From NCBI GenBank assembly GCA_910589415.1, contig OU342632.1, positions 48,969,341-49,033,340 of the forward strand: a DNA stretch of 64,000 nt, read 5' to 3'. The DNA comes from Malachius bipustulatus. Lineage: Eukaryota; Arthropoda; Insecta; Coleoptera; Melyridae. Below the pieces are notes generated by a model, which had not been told where the DNA came from, did no database searches, and saw only the letters and a program-made list of their open reading frames with translations. Positions 20,088-32,865 of the stretch are shown here, one piece after another. The position numbers and the translations under genes are program-made. Every line of letters begins with the position of its first letter. Within the stretch, counting starts at the first letter, position 1.

Positions 20088-23037
20088 TTGATAGTCTTCT
20101 TTGGTATGCTATTAGGTCTTATTAGATACCTCAAAGTAGTTGTTTTTAGATGTGACGAAATTTCCAACCATCTGAGTAAAAACGGAAGACGTAAAACCAA
20201 CATCTCAGTGAGAGAGAGGAAAAAAATGTTCATTCTAAATGCGGTTTTACCTTTCGTTTGTAGGAAATTTTGTTTATTTTCTGGAATTGTTCCTGTTTTT
20301 ATGATTAGTCAACTTCTAGCTTTCAAAGCAGACGGTCGCATAAAATAATTGATGGAATGTTAAACGTATACAAGTCCTTTGCGTGGTAGTCTTCTTTGGT
20401 AGGCTATAAGGTCTTATTAGATACCTCTAAGTAGTTGTTTTTAGATATGATGAAATTTCCAACCATCTGAGTAAAAACGGAAGTCGTAAAACCAACATCT
20501 CAGTGAGAGAGAGGAAAAAAATGTTCATTCTAAATGCGGTTTTACCTTTCGTTGGTAGGAAATTTTGTTTATTTTCTGGAATTGTTCTTGTTTTTATGAT
20601 TAGTCAACTTCTAGCTTTCAAAGCAGACGGTCGCATGAAATAATTGATGGAATGTTAAACTATACAGTTCCTATGCTTGATAGTCTTCTTTGGTATGCTA
20701 TTAGGTCTTATTAGATACCTCTAAGTAGTTGTTTTTAGATGTGACGAAATTTCCAACCATCTGAGTAAAAACGGAAGACGTAAAACCAACATCTCAGTGA
20801 GAGAGAGGAAAAAAATGTTCATTCTAAATGCGGTTTTACCTTTCGTTTGTAGGATATTTTGTTTATTTTCTGGAATTGTTCCTGTTTTTATGATTAGTCA
20901 ACTTCTAGCTTTCAAAGCAGACGGTCGCATGAAATAATTGATGGAATGTTAAACTAATACAGTTCCTATGCGTGATAGTCTTCTTTGGTAGGCTATTAGG
21001 TCTTATTAGATACCTCTAAGTAGTTGGTTTTAGATGTGACGAAATTTCCAACCATCTGAGTAAAAACGGAAGACGTAAAACCAACATCTCAGTGAGAGAG
21101 AGGAAAAAAAATGTTCATTCTAAATGCGGTTTTACCTTTCGTTTGTAGGAAATTTTGTTTATTTTCTGGAATTGTTCTTGTTTTTATGATTAGTCAACTT
21201 CTAGCTTTCAAAGCAGTCGGTCGCATGAAATAATTGATGGAATGTTAAACTAATACAGTTCCTATGCGTGGTAGTCTTCTTTGGTAGGCTATTAGGTCTT
21301 ATTAGATACCTCTAAGTAGTTGATTTTAGATGTGACGAAATTTCCAACCATCTGAGTAAAAACGGAAGTCGTAAAACCAACATCTCAGTGAGAGAGAGGA
21401 AAAAAATGTTCATTCTAAATGCGGTTTTACCTTTCGTTTGTAGGAAATTTTGTTTATTTTCTGGAATTGTTCCTGTTTTTATGATTAGTCAACTTCTAGC
21501 TTTCAAAGCAGACGGTCGCATGAAATAATTGATGGAATGTTAAACTAATACAGTTCCTATGCGTGGTAGTCTTCTTTGGTAGGCTATTAGGTCTTATTAG
21601 ATACCTCTAAGTAGTTGTTTTTAGATGTGACGAAAATTCCAACCACCTGAGTAAAAACGGAAGACGTAAAACCAACATCTCAGTGAGAGAGAGGAAAAAA
21701 ATGTTCATTCTAAATGCGGTTTTACCTTTCGTTTGTAGGAAATTTTGTTTATTTTCTGGAATTGTCCCTGTTTTTATGATTAGTCAACTTCTAGCTTTCA
21801 AAGCAGACGGCCGCATAAAATAATTGATGGAATGTTAAACGTATACAAGTCCTTTGCGTGGTAGTCTTCTTTGGTAGGCTATAAGGTCTTATTAGATACC
21901 TCTAAGTAGTTGTTTTTAGATATGATGAAATTTCCAACCATCTGAGTAAAAACGGAAGTCGTAAAACCAACATCTCAGTGAGAGAGAGGAAAAAAATGTT
22001 CATTCTAAATGCGGTTTTACCTTTCGTTTGTAGGAAATTGTGTTTATTTTCTGGAATTGATCTTGTTTTTATGATTAGTCAACTTCTAGCTTTCAAAGCA
22101 GACGGTCGCATGAAATAATTGATGGAATGTTAAACTAATACAGTTCCTATGCGTGGTAGTCTTCTTTGGTAGGCTATTAGGTCTTATTAGATACCTCTAA
22201 GTAGTTGTTTTTAGATGTGACGAAAATTCCAACCACCTGAGTAAAAACGGAAGTCGTAAAACATACATCTCAGTGAGAGAGCGGAAAAAAATGTTTATTC
22301 TAAATGCGGTTTTACCTTTCGTTTGTAGGAAATTTTGTCTATTTTCTGGAATTGATCCTGTTTTTATGATTAGTCAACTTCTAGCTTTCAAAGCAGACGG
22401 TCGCATGAAATAATTGATGGAATGTTAAACGTATACAGTTCCTATGCGTGGTAGTCTTCTTTGGTAGGCTATTAGGTCTTATTAGGTACCTCTAGGTAGT
22501 TGTTTTTAGATGTGATGAAATTTCCAACCATCTGAGTAAAAACGGAAGTCGTAAAACCAACATCTCAGTGAGAGAGAGGAAAAAATGTTTATTCTAAATG
22601 CGGTTTTACCTTTTGTTTGTAGGAAATTTTGTTTATTTTCTGGAATTGTTCCTGTTTTTATGATTAGTCAACTTCTAGCTTTCAAAGCAGATGGTCGCAT
22701 GAAATAATTGATGGAATGTTAAACTAATACAGTTCCTATGCGTGGTAGTCTCCTTTGGTAGGCTATTAGGTCTTATTAGGTACCTCTAGGTAGTTGTTTT
22801 TAGATGTGATAAAATTTCCAACCATCTGAGTAAAAACGGAATTCGTAAAACCAACATCTCAGTGAGAGAGAGGAAAAAATGTTTATTCTAAATGCGGTTT
22901 TACCTTTCGTTTGTAGGAAATTTTGTTTATTTTCTGGAATTGTTCCTGTTTTTATGATTAGTCATCAACTTCTAGCTTTCAAAGCAGACGGTCGCATGAA
23001 ATAATTGATGGAATGTTAAACTATACAGTTCCTATGC
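20088..23037 (+). repeat. 10-monomer form of the higher-order repeat (2950 bp), copy 1
   Basis: The order is H-I-J-K-L-M-N-O-C-G, then H at 23038. Relative to the 18-mer the eight monomers P-C-D-E-A-B'-F-C are missing, exactly what a crossover between the first and last C monomers would remove. Confidence 0.9.
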
Positions 23038-26000
23038 TTGATAGTCTTCTTTGGTATGCTATTAGGTCTTATTAGATACCTCAAAGTAGTTGTTTTTAGA
23101 TGTGACGAAATTTCCAACCATCTGAGTAAAAACGGAAGACGTAAAACCAACATCTCAGTGAGAGAGAGGAAAAAAATGTTCATTCTAAATGCGGTTTTAC
23201 CTTTCGTTTGTAGGAAATTTTGTTTATTTTCTGGAATTGTTCCTGTTTTTATGATTAGTCAACTTCTAGCTTTCAAAGCAGACGGTCGCATGAAATAATT
23301 GATGTAATGTTAAACTAATACAGTTCCTATGCGTGATAGTCTTCTCTGGTAGGCTATTAGGTCTTATTAGATACCACTAAGTAGTTGTTTTTAGATGTGA
23401 CGAAATTTCCAACCATCTGAGAAAAACGGAAGACGTAAAACCAACATCTCAGTGAGAGAGAGGAAAAAAATGTTCATTCTAAATGCGGTTTTATCTTTCG
23501 TTTGTAGGAAATTTTGTTTATTTTCTGGAATTGTTCCTGTTTTTATGATTAGTCAACTTCTAGCTTTCAAAGCAGACGGTCGCATGAAATAATTGATGTG
23601 ATGTTAAACTAATACAGTTCCTATGCGTGATAGTCTTCTCTGGTAGGCTTTTAGGTCTTATTAGATACCACTAAGTAGTTGTTTTTAGATGTGACGAAAT
23701 TTCCAACCATCTGAGTAAAAACGGAAGATGTAAAACCAACATCTCAGTGAGAGAGAGGAAAAAAAGGTTCATTCTAAATGCGGTTTTACCTTTCGTTTGT
23801 AGGAAATTTTGTTTATTTTCTGGAATTGTTCCTGTTTTTATGATTAGTCAACTTCTAGCTTTCAAAGCAGACGGTCGCATGAAATAATTGATGTGATGTT
23901 AAACTAATACAGTTCCTATGCGTGATAGTCTTCTCTGGTAGGCTATTAAGTCTTATTAGATACCACTAAGTAGTCGTTTTTAGATGTGACGAAATTTCCA
24001 ACCATCTGAGTAAAAACGGAAGATGTAAAACCAACATCTCAGTGAGAGAGAGGAAAAAAAGGTTCATTCTAAATGCGGTTTTACCTTTCGTTTGTAGGAA
24101 ATTTTGTTTATTTTCTGGAATTGTTCCTGTTTTTATGATTAGTCAACTTCTAGCTTTCAAAGCAGACGGTCGCACGAAATAATTGATGGGATGTTAAACT
24201 AATACAGTTCCTATGCGTGATAGTCTTCTTTGGTAGACTATTAGGTCTTATTAGATACCTTTAAGTAGTTGTTTTTAGATGTGACGAAATTTCCAACCAT
24301 CTGAGTAAAAACGGAAGTCGTAAAACCAACATCTCAGTGAGAGAGAGGAAAAAAAGGTTCATCCTAAATGCGGTTTTACCTTTCGTTTGTAGGAAATTTT
24401 GTTTATTTTCTGGAATTGTTCCTGTTTTTATGATTAGTCAACTTCTAGCTTTCAAAGCAAACGGTCGCACGAAATAATTGATGGAATGTTAAACGAATAC
24501 AGTTCCTATGCGTGATAGTCTTCTTTGGTAGACTATTAGGTCTTATTAGATACCTTTAAGTAGTTGTTTTTAGATGTGACGAAATTTCCAACCATCTGAG
24601 TAAAAACGGAAGTCGTAAAACCAACATCTCAGTGAGAGAGAGGAAAAAAAGGTTCATCCTAAATGCGGTTTTACCTTTCGTTTGTAGGAAATTTTGTTTA
24701 TTTTCTGGAATTGTTCCTGTTTTTATGATAAGTCAACTGCTAGCTTTCAAAGCAGAGGATCGCATGAAATAATTTATGTAATGTTAAACTAATACAGTTC
24801 CTATGCGTGATAGTCTTCTCTGGTAGACTATTAGGTCTTATTAGATACCTCTAAGTAGTTGTTTTTAGATGTGACGAAATTTCCAACCATCTGAGTAAAA
24901 ACGGAAGATGTCAAACCAACATCTCAGTGAGAGAGAGGAAAAAAAGGTTCATTCTAAATGCGGTTTTACCTTTCGTTTGTAGGAAATTTTGTTTATTTTC
25001 TGGAATTGTTCCTGTTTTTATGATTAGTCAACTTCTAGCTTTCAAAGCAGACGGTCGCATGAAATAATTGATGTGATGTTAAACTAATACAGTTCCTATG
25101 CGTGATAGTCTTCTCTGGTAGGCTATTAAGTCTTATTAGATACCACTAAGTAGTCGTTTTTAGATGTGACGAAATTTCCAACCATCTGAGTAAAAACGGA
25201 AGATGTAAAACCAACATCTCAGTGAGAGAGAGGAAAAAAAGGTTCATTCTAAATGCGGTTTTACCTTTCGTTTGTAGGAAATTTTGTTTATTTTCTGGAA
25301 TTGTTCCTGTTTTTATGATTAGTCAACTTCTAGCTTTCAAAGCAGACGGTCGCACGAAATAATTGATGGGATGTTAAACTAATACAGTTCCTATGCGTGA
25401 TAGTCTTCTTTGGTAGACTATTAGGTCTTATTAGATACCTTTAAGTAGTTGTTTTTAGATGTGACGAAATTTCCAACCATCTGAGTAAAAACGGAAGTCG
25501 TAAAACCAACATCTCAGTGAGAGAGAGGAAAAAAAGGTTCATCCTAAATGCGGTTTTACCTTTCGTTTGTAGGAAATTTTGTTTATTTTCTGGAATTGTT
25601 CCTGTTTTTATGATTAGTCAACTTCTAGCTTTCAAAGCAGAGGATCGCATGAAATAATTTATGTAATGTTAAACTAATACAGTTCCTATGCGTGATAGTC
25701 TTCTCTGGTAGGCTATTAGGTCTTATTAGATACCTCTAAGTAGTTGTTTTTAGATGTGACGAAATTTCCAACCATCTGAGTAAAAACGGAAGATGTAAAA
25801 CCAACATCTCAGTGAGAGAGAGGAAAAAAAGGTTCATTCTAAATGCGGTTTTACCTTTCGTTTGTAGGAAATTTTGTTTATTTTCTGGAATTGTTCCTGT
25901 TTTTATGATTAGTCAACTTCTAGCTTTCAAAGCAGACGGTCGCATGAAATAATTGATGTGATGTTAAACTAATACAGTTCCTATGCGTGATAGTCTTCTC

Positions 26001-28610
26001 TGGTAGGCTATTAAGTCTTATTAGATACCACTAAGTAGTCGTTTTTAGATGTGACGAAATTTCCAACCATCTGAGTAAAAACGGAAGATGTAAAACCAAC
26101 ATCTCAGTGAGAGAGAGGAAAAAAAGGTTCATTCTAAATGCGGTTTTACCTTTCGTTTGTAGGAAATTTTGTTTATTTTCTGGAATTGTTCCTGTTTTTA
26201 TGATTAGTCAACTTCTAGCTTTCAAAGCAGACGGTCGCACGAAATAATTGATGGAATGTTAAACTAATACAGTTCCTATGCGTGATAGTCTTCTTTGGTA
26301 GACTATTAGGTCTTATTAGATACCTTTAAGTAGTTGTTTTTAGATGTGACGAAATTTCCAACCATCTGAGTAAAAACGGAAGTCGTAAAACCAACATCTC
26401 AGTGAGAGAGAGGAAAAAAAGGTTCATTCTAAATGCGGTTTTACCTTTCGTTTGTAGGAAATTTTGTTTATTTTCTGGAATTGTTCCTGTTTTTATGATA
26501 AGTCAACTTCTAGCTTTCAAAGCAGAGGATCGCATGAAATAATTTATGTAATGTTAAACTAATACAGTTCCTATGCGTGATAGTCTTCTCTGGTAGGCTA
26601 TTAGGTCTTATTAGATACCTCTAAGTAGTTGTTTTTAGATGTGACGAAATTTCCAACCATCTGAGTAAAAACGGAAGACGTAAAACCAACATATCAGTGA
26701 GAGAGAGAAAAAAAATGTTCATTCTAAATGCGGTTTTACCTTTCGTTTGTAGGAAATTTTGTTTATTTTCATGAATTGTTCCTGTTTTTATGATTAGTCA
26801 ACTTCTAGCTCTCAAAGCAGACGGTCGCATGAAATAATTGATGGGATGTTAAACTAATACAGTTCCTATGCGTGATAGTCTTCTTTGGTAGACTATTAGG
26901 TCTTATAAGATACCTTTAAGTAGTTGTTTTTAGATGTGACGAAATTTCCAACCATCTGAGTAAAAACGGAAGTCGTAAAACCAACATCTCAGTGAGAGAG
27001 AGGAAAAAAAGGTTCATTCTAAATGCGGTTTTACCTTTCGTTTGTAGGAAATTTTGTTTATTTTCTGGAATTGTTCCTGTTTTTATGATAAGTCAACTTC
27101 TAGCTTTCAAAGCAGAGGATCGCATGAAATAATTTATGTAATGTTAAACTAATACAGTTCCTATGCGTGATAGTCTTCTCTGGTAGGCTATTAGGTCTTA
27201 TTACATACCTCTAAGTAGTTGTTTTTAGATGTGACGAAATTTCCAACCATCTGAGTAAAAACGGAAGATGTAAAACCAACATCTCAGTGAGAGAGAGGAA
27301 AAAAAGGTTCATTCTAAATGCGGTTTTACCTTTCGTTTGTAGGAAATTTTGTTTATTTTCTGGAATTGTTCCTGTTTTTATGATTAGTCAACTTCTAGCT
27401 TTCAAAGCAGACGGTCGCACGAAATAATTGATGGAATGTTAAACTAATACAGTTCCTATGCGTGATAGTCTTCTCTGGTAGGCTATTAAGTCTTATTAGA
27501 TACCACTAAGTAGTCGTTTTTAGATGTGACGAAATTTCCAACCATCTGAGTAAAAACGGAAGATGTAAAACCAACATCTCAGTGAGAGAGAGGAAAAAAA
27601 GGTTCATTCTAAATGCGGTTTTACCTTTCGTTTGTAGGAAATTTTGTTTATTTTCTGGAATTGTTCCTGTTTTTATGATTAGTCAACTTCTAGCTTTCAA
27701 AGCAGACGGTCGCATGAAATAATTGATGTGATGTTAAACTAATACAGTTCCTATGCGTGATAGTCTTCTCTGGTAGGCTATTAAGTCTTATTAGATACCA
27801 CTAAGTAGTCGTTTTTAGATGTGACGAAATTTCCAACCATCTGAGTAAAAACGGAAGATGTAAAACCAACATCTCAGTGAGAGAGAGGAAAAAAAGGTTC
27901 ATTCTAAATGCGGTTTTACCTTTCGTTTGTAGGAAATTTTGTTTATTTTCTGGAATTGTTCCTGTTTTTATGATTAGTCAACTTCTAGCTTTCAAAGCAG
28001 ACGGTCGCACGAAATAATTGATGGGATGTTAAACTAATACAGTTCCTATGCGTGATAGTCTTCTTTGGTAGACTATTAGGTCTTATTAGATACCTTTAAG
28101 TAGTTGTTTTTAGATGTGACGAAATTTCCAACCATCTGAGTAAAAACGGAAGTCGTAAAACCAACATCTCAGTGAGAGAGAGGAAAAAAAGGTTCATTCT
28201 AAATGCGGTTTTACCTTTCGTTTGTAGGAAATTTTGTTTATTTTCTGGAATTGTTCCTGTTTTTATGATAAGTCAACTTCTAGCTTTCAAAGCAGAGGAT
28301 CGCATGAAATAATTTATGTAATGTTAAACTAATACAGTTCCTATGCGTGATAGTCTTCTCTGGTAGGCTAATAGGTCTTATTAGATACCTCTAAGTAGTT
28401 GTTTTTAGATGTGACGAAATTTCCAACCATCTGAGTAAAAACGGAAGATGTAAAACCAACATCTCAGTGAGAGAGAGGAAAAAAAGGTTCATTCTAAATG
28501 CGGTTTTACCTTTCGTTTGTAGGAAATTTTGTTTATTTTCTGGAATTGTTCCTGTTTTTATGATTAGTCAACTTCTAGCTTTCAAAGCAGACGGTCGCAT
28601 GAAATAATTG
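23038..28610 (+). repeat. Satellite block expanded from D-like (GGTTC) monomers
   Basis: After one H/I-like monomer the array switches near 23290 to E-like and then D-like monomers. Sixteen monomers here read AAAAAAAGGTTC where the common form reads AAAAAAATGTTC. Other local tags are GGAAGATG, GGTCGCACG, TAGTCTTCTCTGGTAGACT and ACCTTTAAG. GCAGAGGATCGC recurs at 24752, 25637, 26522, 27112 and 28292, at steps of 885, 885, 590 and 1180 bp, so 3-mer, 2-mer and 4-mer arrangements coexist. This block is absent from the second large copy. Confidence 0.88.
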
Positions 28611-31600
28611 ATGGAATGTTAAACTATACAGTTCCTATGCTTGATAGTCTTCTTTGGTATGCTATTAGGTCTTATTAGATACCTCTAGGTAGTTGTTTTT
28701 AGATGTGACGAAATTTCCAACCATCTGAGTAAAAACGGAAGACGTAAAACCAACATATCAGTGAGAGAGAGAAAAAAAATGTTCATTCTAAATGCGGTTT
28801 TACCTTTCGTTTGTAGGAAATTTTGTTTATTTTCTGGAATTGTTCCTGTTTTTATGATTAGTCAACTTCTAGCTTTCAAAGCAGACGGTCGCATAAAATA
28901 ATTGATGGAATGTTAAACGTATACAAGTCCTTTGCGTGGTAGTCTTCTTTGGTAGGCTATAAGGTCTTATTAGATACCTCTAAGTAGTTGTTTTTAGATA
29001 TGATGAAATTTCCAACCATCTGAGTAAAAACGGAAGTCGTAAAACCAACATCTCAGTGAGAGAGAGGAAAAAAATGTTCATTCTAAATGCGGTTTTACCT
29101 TTCGTTGGTAGGAAATTTTGTTTATTTTCTGGAATTGTTCTTGTTTTTATGATTAGTCAACTTCTAGCTTTCAAAGCAGACGGTCGCATGAAATAATTGA
29201 TGGAATGTTAAACTATACAGTTCCTATGCTTGATAGTCTTCTTTGGTATGCTATTAGGTCTTATTAGATACCTCTAGGTAGTTGTTTTTAGATGTGACGA
29301 AATTTCCAACCATCTGAGTAAAAACGGAAGACGTAAAACCAACATCTCAGTGAGAGAGAGGAAAAAAATGTTCATTCTAAATGCGGTTTTACCTTTCGTT
29401 TGTAGGAAATTTTGTTTATTTTCTGGAATTGTTCCTGTTTTTATGATTAGTTAACTTCTAGCTTTCAAAGCAGACGGTCGCATGAAATAATTGATGGAAT
29501 GTTAAACTAATACAGTTCCTATGCGTGATAGTCTTCTTTAGTAGGCTATTAGGTCTTATTAGATACCTATAAGTAGTTGTTTTTAGATGTGACGAAATTT
29601 CCAACCATCTGAGTAAAAACGGAAGACGTAAAACCAACATCTCAGTGAGAGAGAGGAAAAAAATGTTCATTCTAAATGCGGTTTTACCTTTCGTTTGTAG
29701 GATATTTTGTTTATTTTCTGGAATTGTTCCTGTTTTTATGATTAGTCAACTTCTAGCTTTCAAAGCAGACGGTCGCATGAAATAATTGATGGAATGTTAA
29801 ACTAATACAGTTCCTATGCGTGATAGTCTTCTTTGGTAGGCTATTAGGTCTTATTAGATACCTCTAAGTAGTTGTTTTTAGATGTGACGAAATTTCCAAC
29901 CATCTGAGTAAAAACGGAAGACGTAAAACCAACATCTCAGTGAGAGAGAGGAAAAAAATGTTCATTCTAAATGCGGTTTTACCTTTCGTTTGTAGGAAAT
30001 TTTGTTTATTTTCTGGAATTGTTCTTGTTTTTATGATTAGTCAACTTCTAGCTTTCAAAGCAGTCGGTCGCATGAAATAATTGATGGAATGTTAAACTAA
30101 TACTGTTCCTATGCGTGGTAGTCTTCTTTGGTAGGCTATTAGGTCTTATTAGATACCTCTAAGTAGTTGTTTTTAGATGTGACGAAATTTCCAACCATCT
30201 GAGTAAAAACGGAAGACGTAAAACCAACATCTCAGTGAGAGAGAGGAAAAAAATGTTCATTCTAAATGCGGTTTTACCTTTCGTTTGTAGGAAATTTTGT
30301 TTATTTTCTGGAATTGTTCTTGTTTTTATGATTAGTCAACTTCTAGCTTTCAAAGCAGTCGGTCGCATGAAATAATTGATGGAATGTTAAACTAATACAG
30401 TTCCTATGCGTGGTAGTCTTCTTTGGTAGGCTATTAGGTCTTATTAGATACCTCTAAGTAGTTGTTTTTAGATGTGACGAAATTTCCAACCATCTGAGTA
30501 AAAACGGAAGTCGTAAAACCAACATCTCAGTGAGAGAGAGGAAAAAAATGTTCATTCTAAATGCGGTTTTACCTTTCGTTTGTAGGAAATTTTGTTTATT
30601 TTCTGGAATTGTTCCTGTTTTTATGATTAGTCAACTTCTAGCTTTCAAAGCAGACGGTCGCATAAAATAATTGATGGAATGTTAAACGTATACAGTTCCT
30701 ATGCGTGTTAGTCTTCTTTAGTAGGCTATTAGGTCTTATTAGATACCTCTAAGTAGTTGTTTTTAGATGTGACGAAATTTCCAACGATCTAAGTAAAAAC
30801 GGAAGTCGTAAAACCAACATCTCAGTGAGAGAGAGGAAAAAAATGTTCATTCTAAATGCGGTTTTACCTTTCGTTTGTAGGAAATTTTGTTTATTTTCTG
30901 GAATTGTTCTTGTTTTTATGATTAGTCAACTTCTAGCTTTCAAAGCAGACGGTCGCATGAAATAATTGATGGAATGTTAAACTAATACAGTTCCTATGCT
31001 TGATAGTCTTCTTTGGTATGCTATTAGGTCTTATTAGATACCTCTAGGTTGTTGTTTTTAGATGTGACAAAATTTCCAACCATCTGAGTAAAAACGGAAG
31101 ACGTAAAACCAACATCTCAGTGAGAGAGAGGAAAAAAATGTTCATTCTAAATGCGGTTTTACCTTTCGTTTGTAGGAAATTTTGTTTATTTTCTGGAATT
31201 GTTCCTGTTTTTATGATTAGTCAACTTCTAGCTTTCAAAGCAGACGGTCGCATAAAATAATTGATGGAATGTTAAACGTATACAAGTCCTTTGCGTGGTA
31301 GTCTTCTTTGGTAGGCTATAAGGTCTTATTAGATACCTCTAAGTAGTTGTTTTTAGATATGATGAAATTTCCAACCATCTGAGTAAAAACGGAAGTCGTA
31401 AAACCAACATCTCAGTGAGAGAGAGGAAAAAAATGTTCATTCTAAATGCGGTTTTACCTTTCGTTTGTAGGAAATTTTGTTTATTTTCTGGAATTGTTCT
31501 TGTTTTTATTATTAGTCAACTTCTAACTTTCAAAGCAGACGGTCGCATGAAATAATTGATGGAATGTTAAACTAATACAGTTCCTATGCGTGATAGTCTT

Positions 31601-32526
31601 CTTTAGTAGGCTATTAGGTCTTATTAGATACCTCTAAGTAGTTGTTTTTAGATGTGACGAAATTTCCAACCATCTGAGTAAAAACGGAAGTCGTAAAACC
31701 AACATCTCAGTGAGAGAGAGGAAAAAAATGTTCATTCTAAATGCGGTTTTACCTTTCGTTTGTAGGAAATTTTGTTTATTTTCTGGAATTGTTCCTGTTT
31801 TTATGATTCGTCAACTTCTAGCTTTCAAAGCAGACGGTCGCATGAAATAATTGATGGAATGTTAAACTATACAGTTCCTATGCTTGATAGTCTTCTTTGG
31901 TATGCTATTAGGTCTTATTAGATACCTCTAGGTAGTTGTTTTTAGATGTGACGAAATTTCCAACCATCTGAGTAAAAACGGAAGTCGTAAAACCAACATC
32001 TCAGTGAGAGAGAGGAAAAAAATGTTCATTCTAAATGCGGTTTTACCTTTTGTTTGTAGGAAATTTTGTTTATTTTCTGGAATTGTTCCTGTTTTTATGA
32101 TTAGTCAACTTCTAGCTTTCAAAGCAGACGGTCGCATAAAATAATTGATGGAATGTTAAACGTATACAGTTCCTATGCGTGGTAGTCTTCTTTGGTAGGC
32201 TATTAGGTCTTATTAGATACCTCTAAGTAGTTGTTTTTAGATGTGATGATATTCCAACCATCTGAGTAAAAACGAAAGTCGTAAAACCAACATCTCAGTG
32301 AGAGAGAGGAAAAAAATGTTCATTCTAAATGCGGTTTTACCTTTCGTTTGAAGGAAATTTTGTTTATTTTCTGGAATTGTTCCTGTTTTTATGATTAGTC
32401 AACTTCTAGCTTTCAAAGCAGACGGTCGCATGAAATAATTGATGGAATGTTAAACTAGTACAGTTCCTATGCTTGATAGTCTTCTTTGGTATGCTATTAG
32501 GTCTTATTAGGTACCTCTAGGTAGTT
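28611..32526 (+). repeat. Mixed-subtype satellite ending at the second non-LTR copy
   Basis: It contains J-, K- and L-like monomers (GTTGGTAGG, GGATATT, GCAGTCGG) and local forms with CCAACGATCT, CTCTAGGTTGTTG and GATGTGACAAAATT. Part of it (about 29.7-31.2 kb) aligns with about 57.8-59.0 kb at offsets of 28135 and then 27840, differing by one L-like monomer. The last monomers carry GATGATATTCC and TTTGAAGG. It ends at GTAGTT, 32526. Confidence 0.9.
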
Positions 32527-32865
32527 TATTTTATTTTTTTTATTTATCTTCACCACCTTTGATTACAAAAACTATCAAGTACATCTATACAAGATTGTCC
32601 AAAAAGGTAACCGTCAAAAATAAACATTCAAAGAACAAACAATATAACACTATGTATAAATAACATCACGTCGAATACAAACATACAATCAACACACAAA
32701 TGTCAACACACGATTAACCTAAAGGTCTTGTCAAAAATAACCATCAAAAGAAAAAAAAAAAGCAGATAACAGTACATTATAAAAATAACATCACATCGAG
32801 TACCTATAAACATGTACACATAATAAAAATATCACAGATGATATGACGTGACACCTATACCACGA
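32527..32865 (-). other. Non-LTR 3' UTR and A-rich tail, copy 2
   Basis: It matches 3801-4139, including the two diverged units of about 125-133 bp and the A-rich end at 32527. Confidence 0.7.

Larger units (their letters stand above)
3759..23290 (+). repeat. Large tandem segment, copy 1
   Basis: This segment aligns with 32485-52604 at an offset of 28726 up to the second MITE-like element, then at 29314 after two extra monomers in copy 2. It carries one non-LTR element, two MITE-like elements, and the 18-mer and 10-mer satellite HORs. In the 3.46-kb non-LTR part I find three base differences from copy 2 (5810, 5832 and 6030). Collinearity ends near 23290, where this copy enters the GGTTC-type monomer block. 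Confidence 0.9.
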
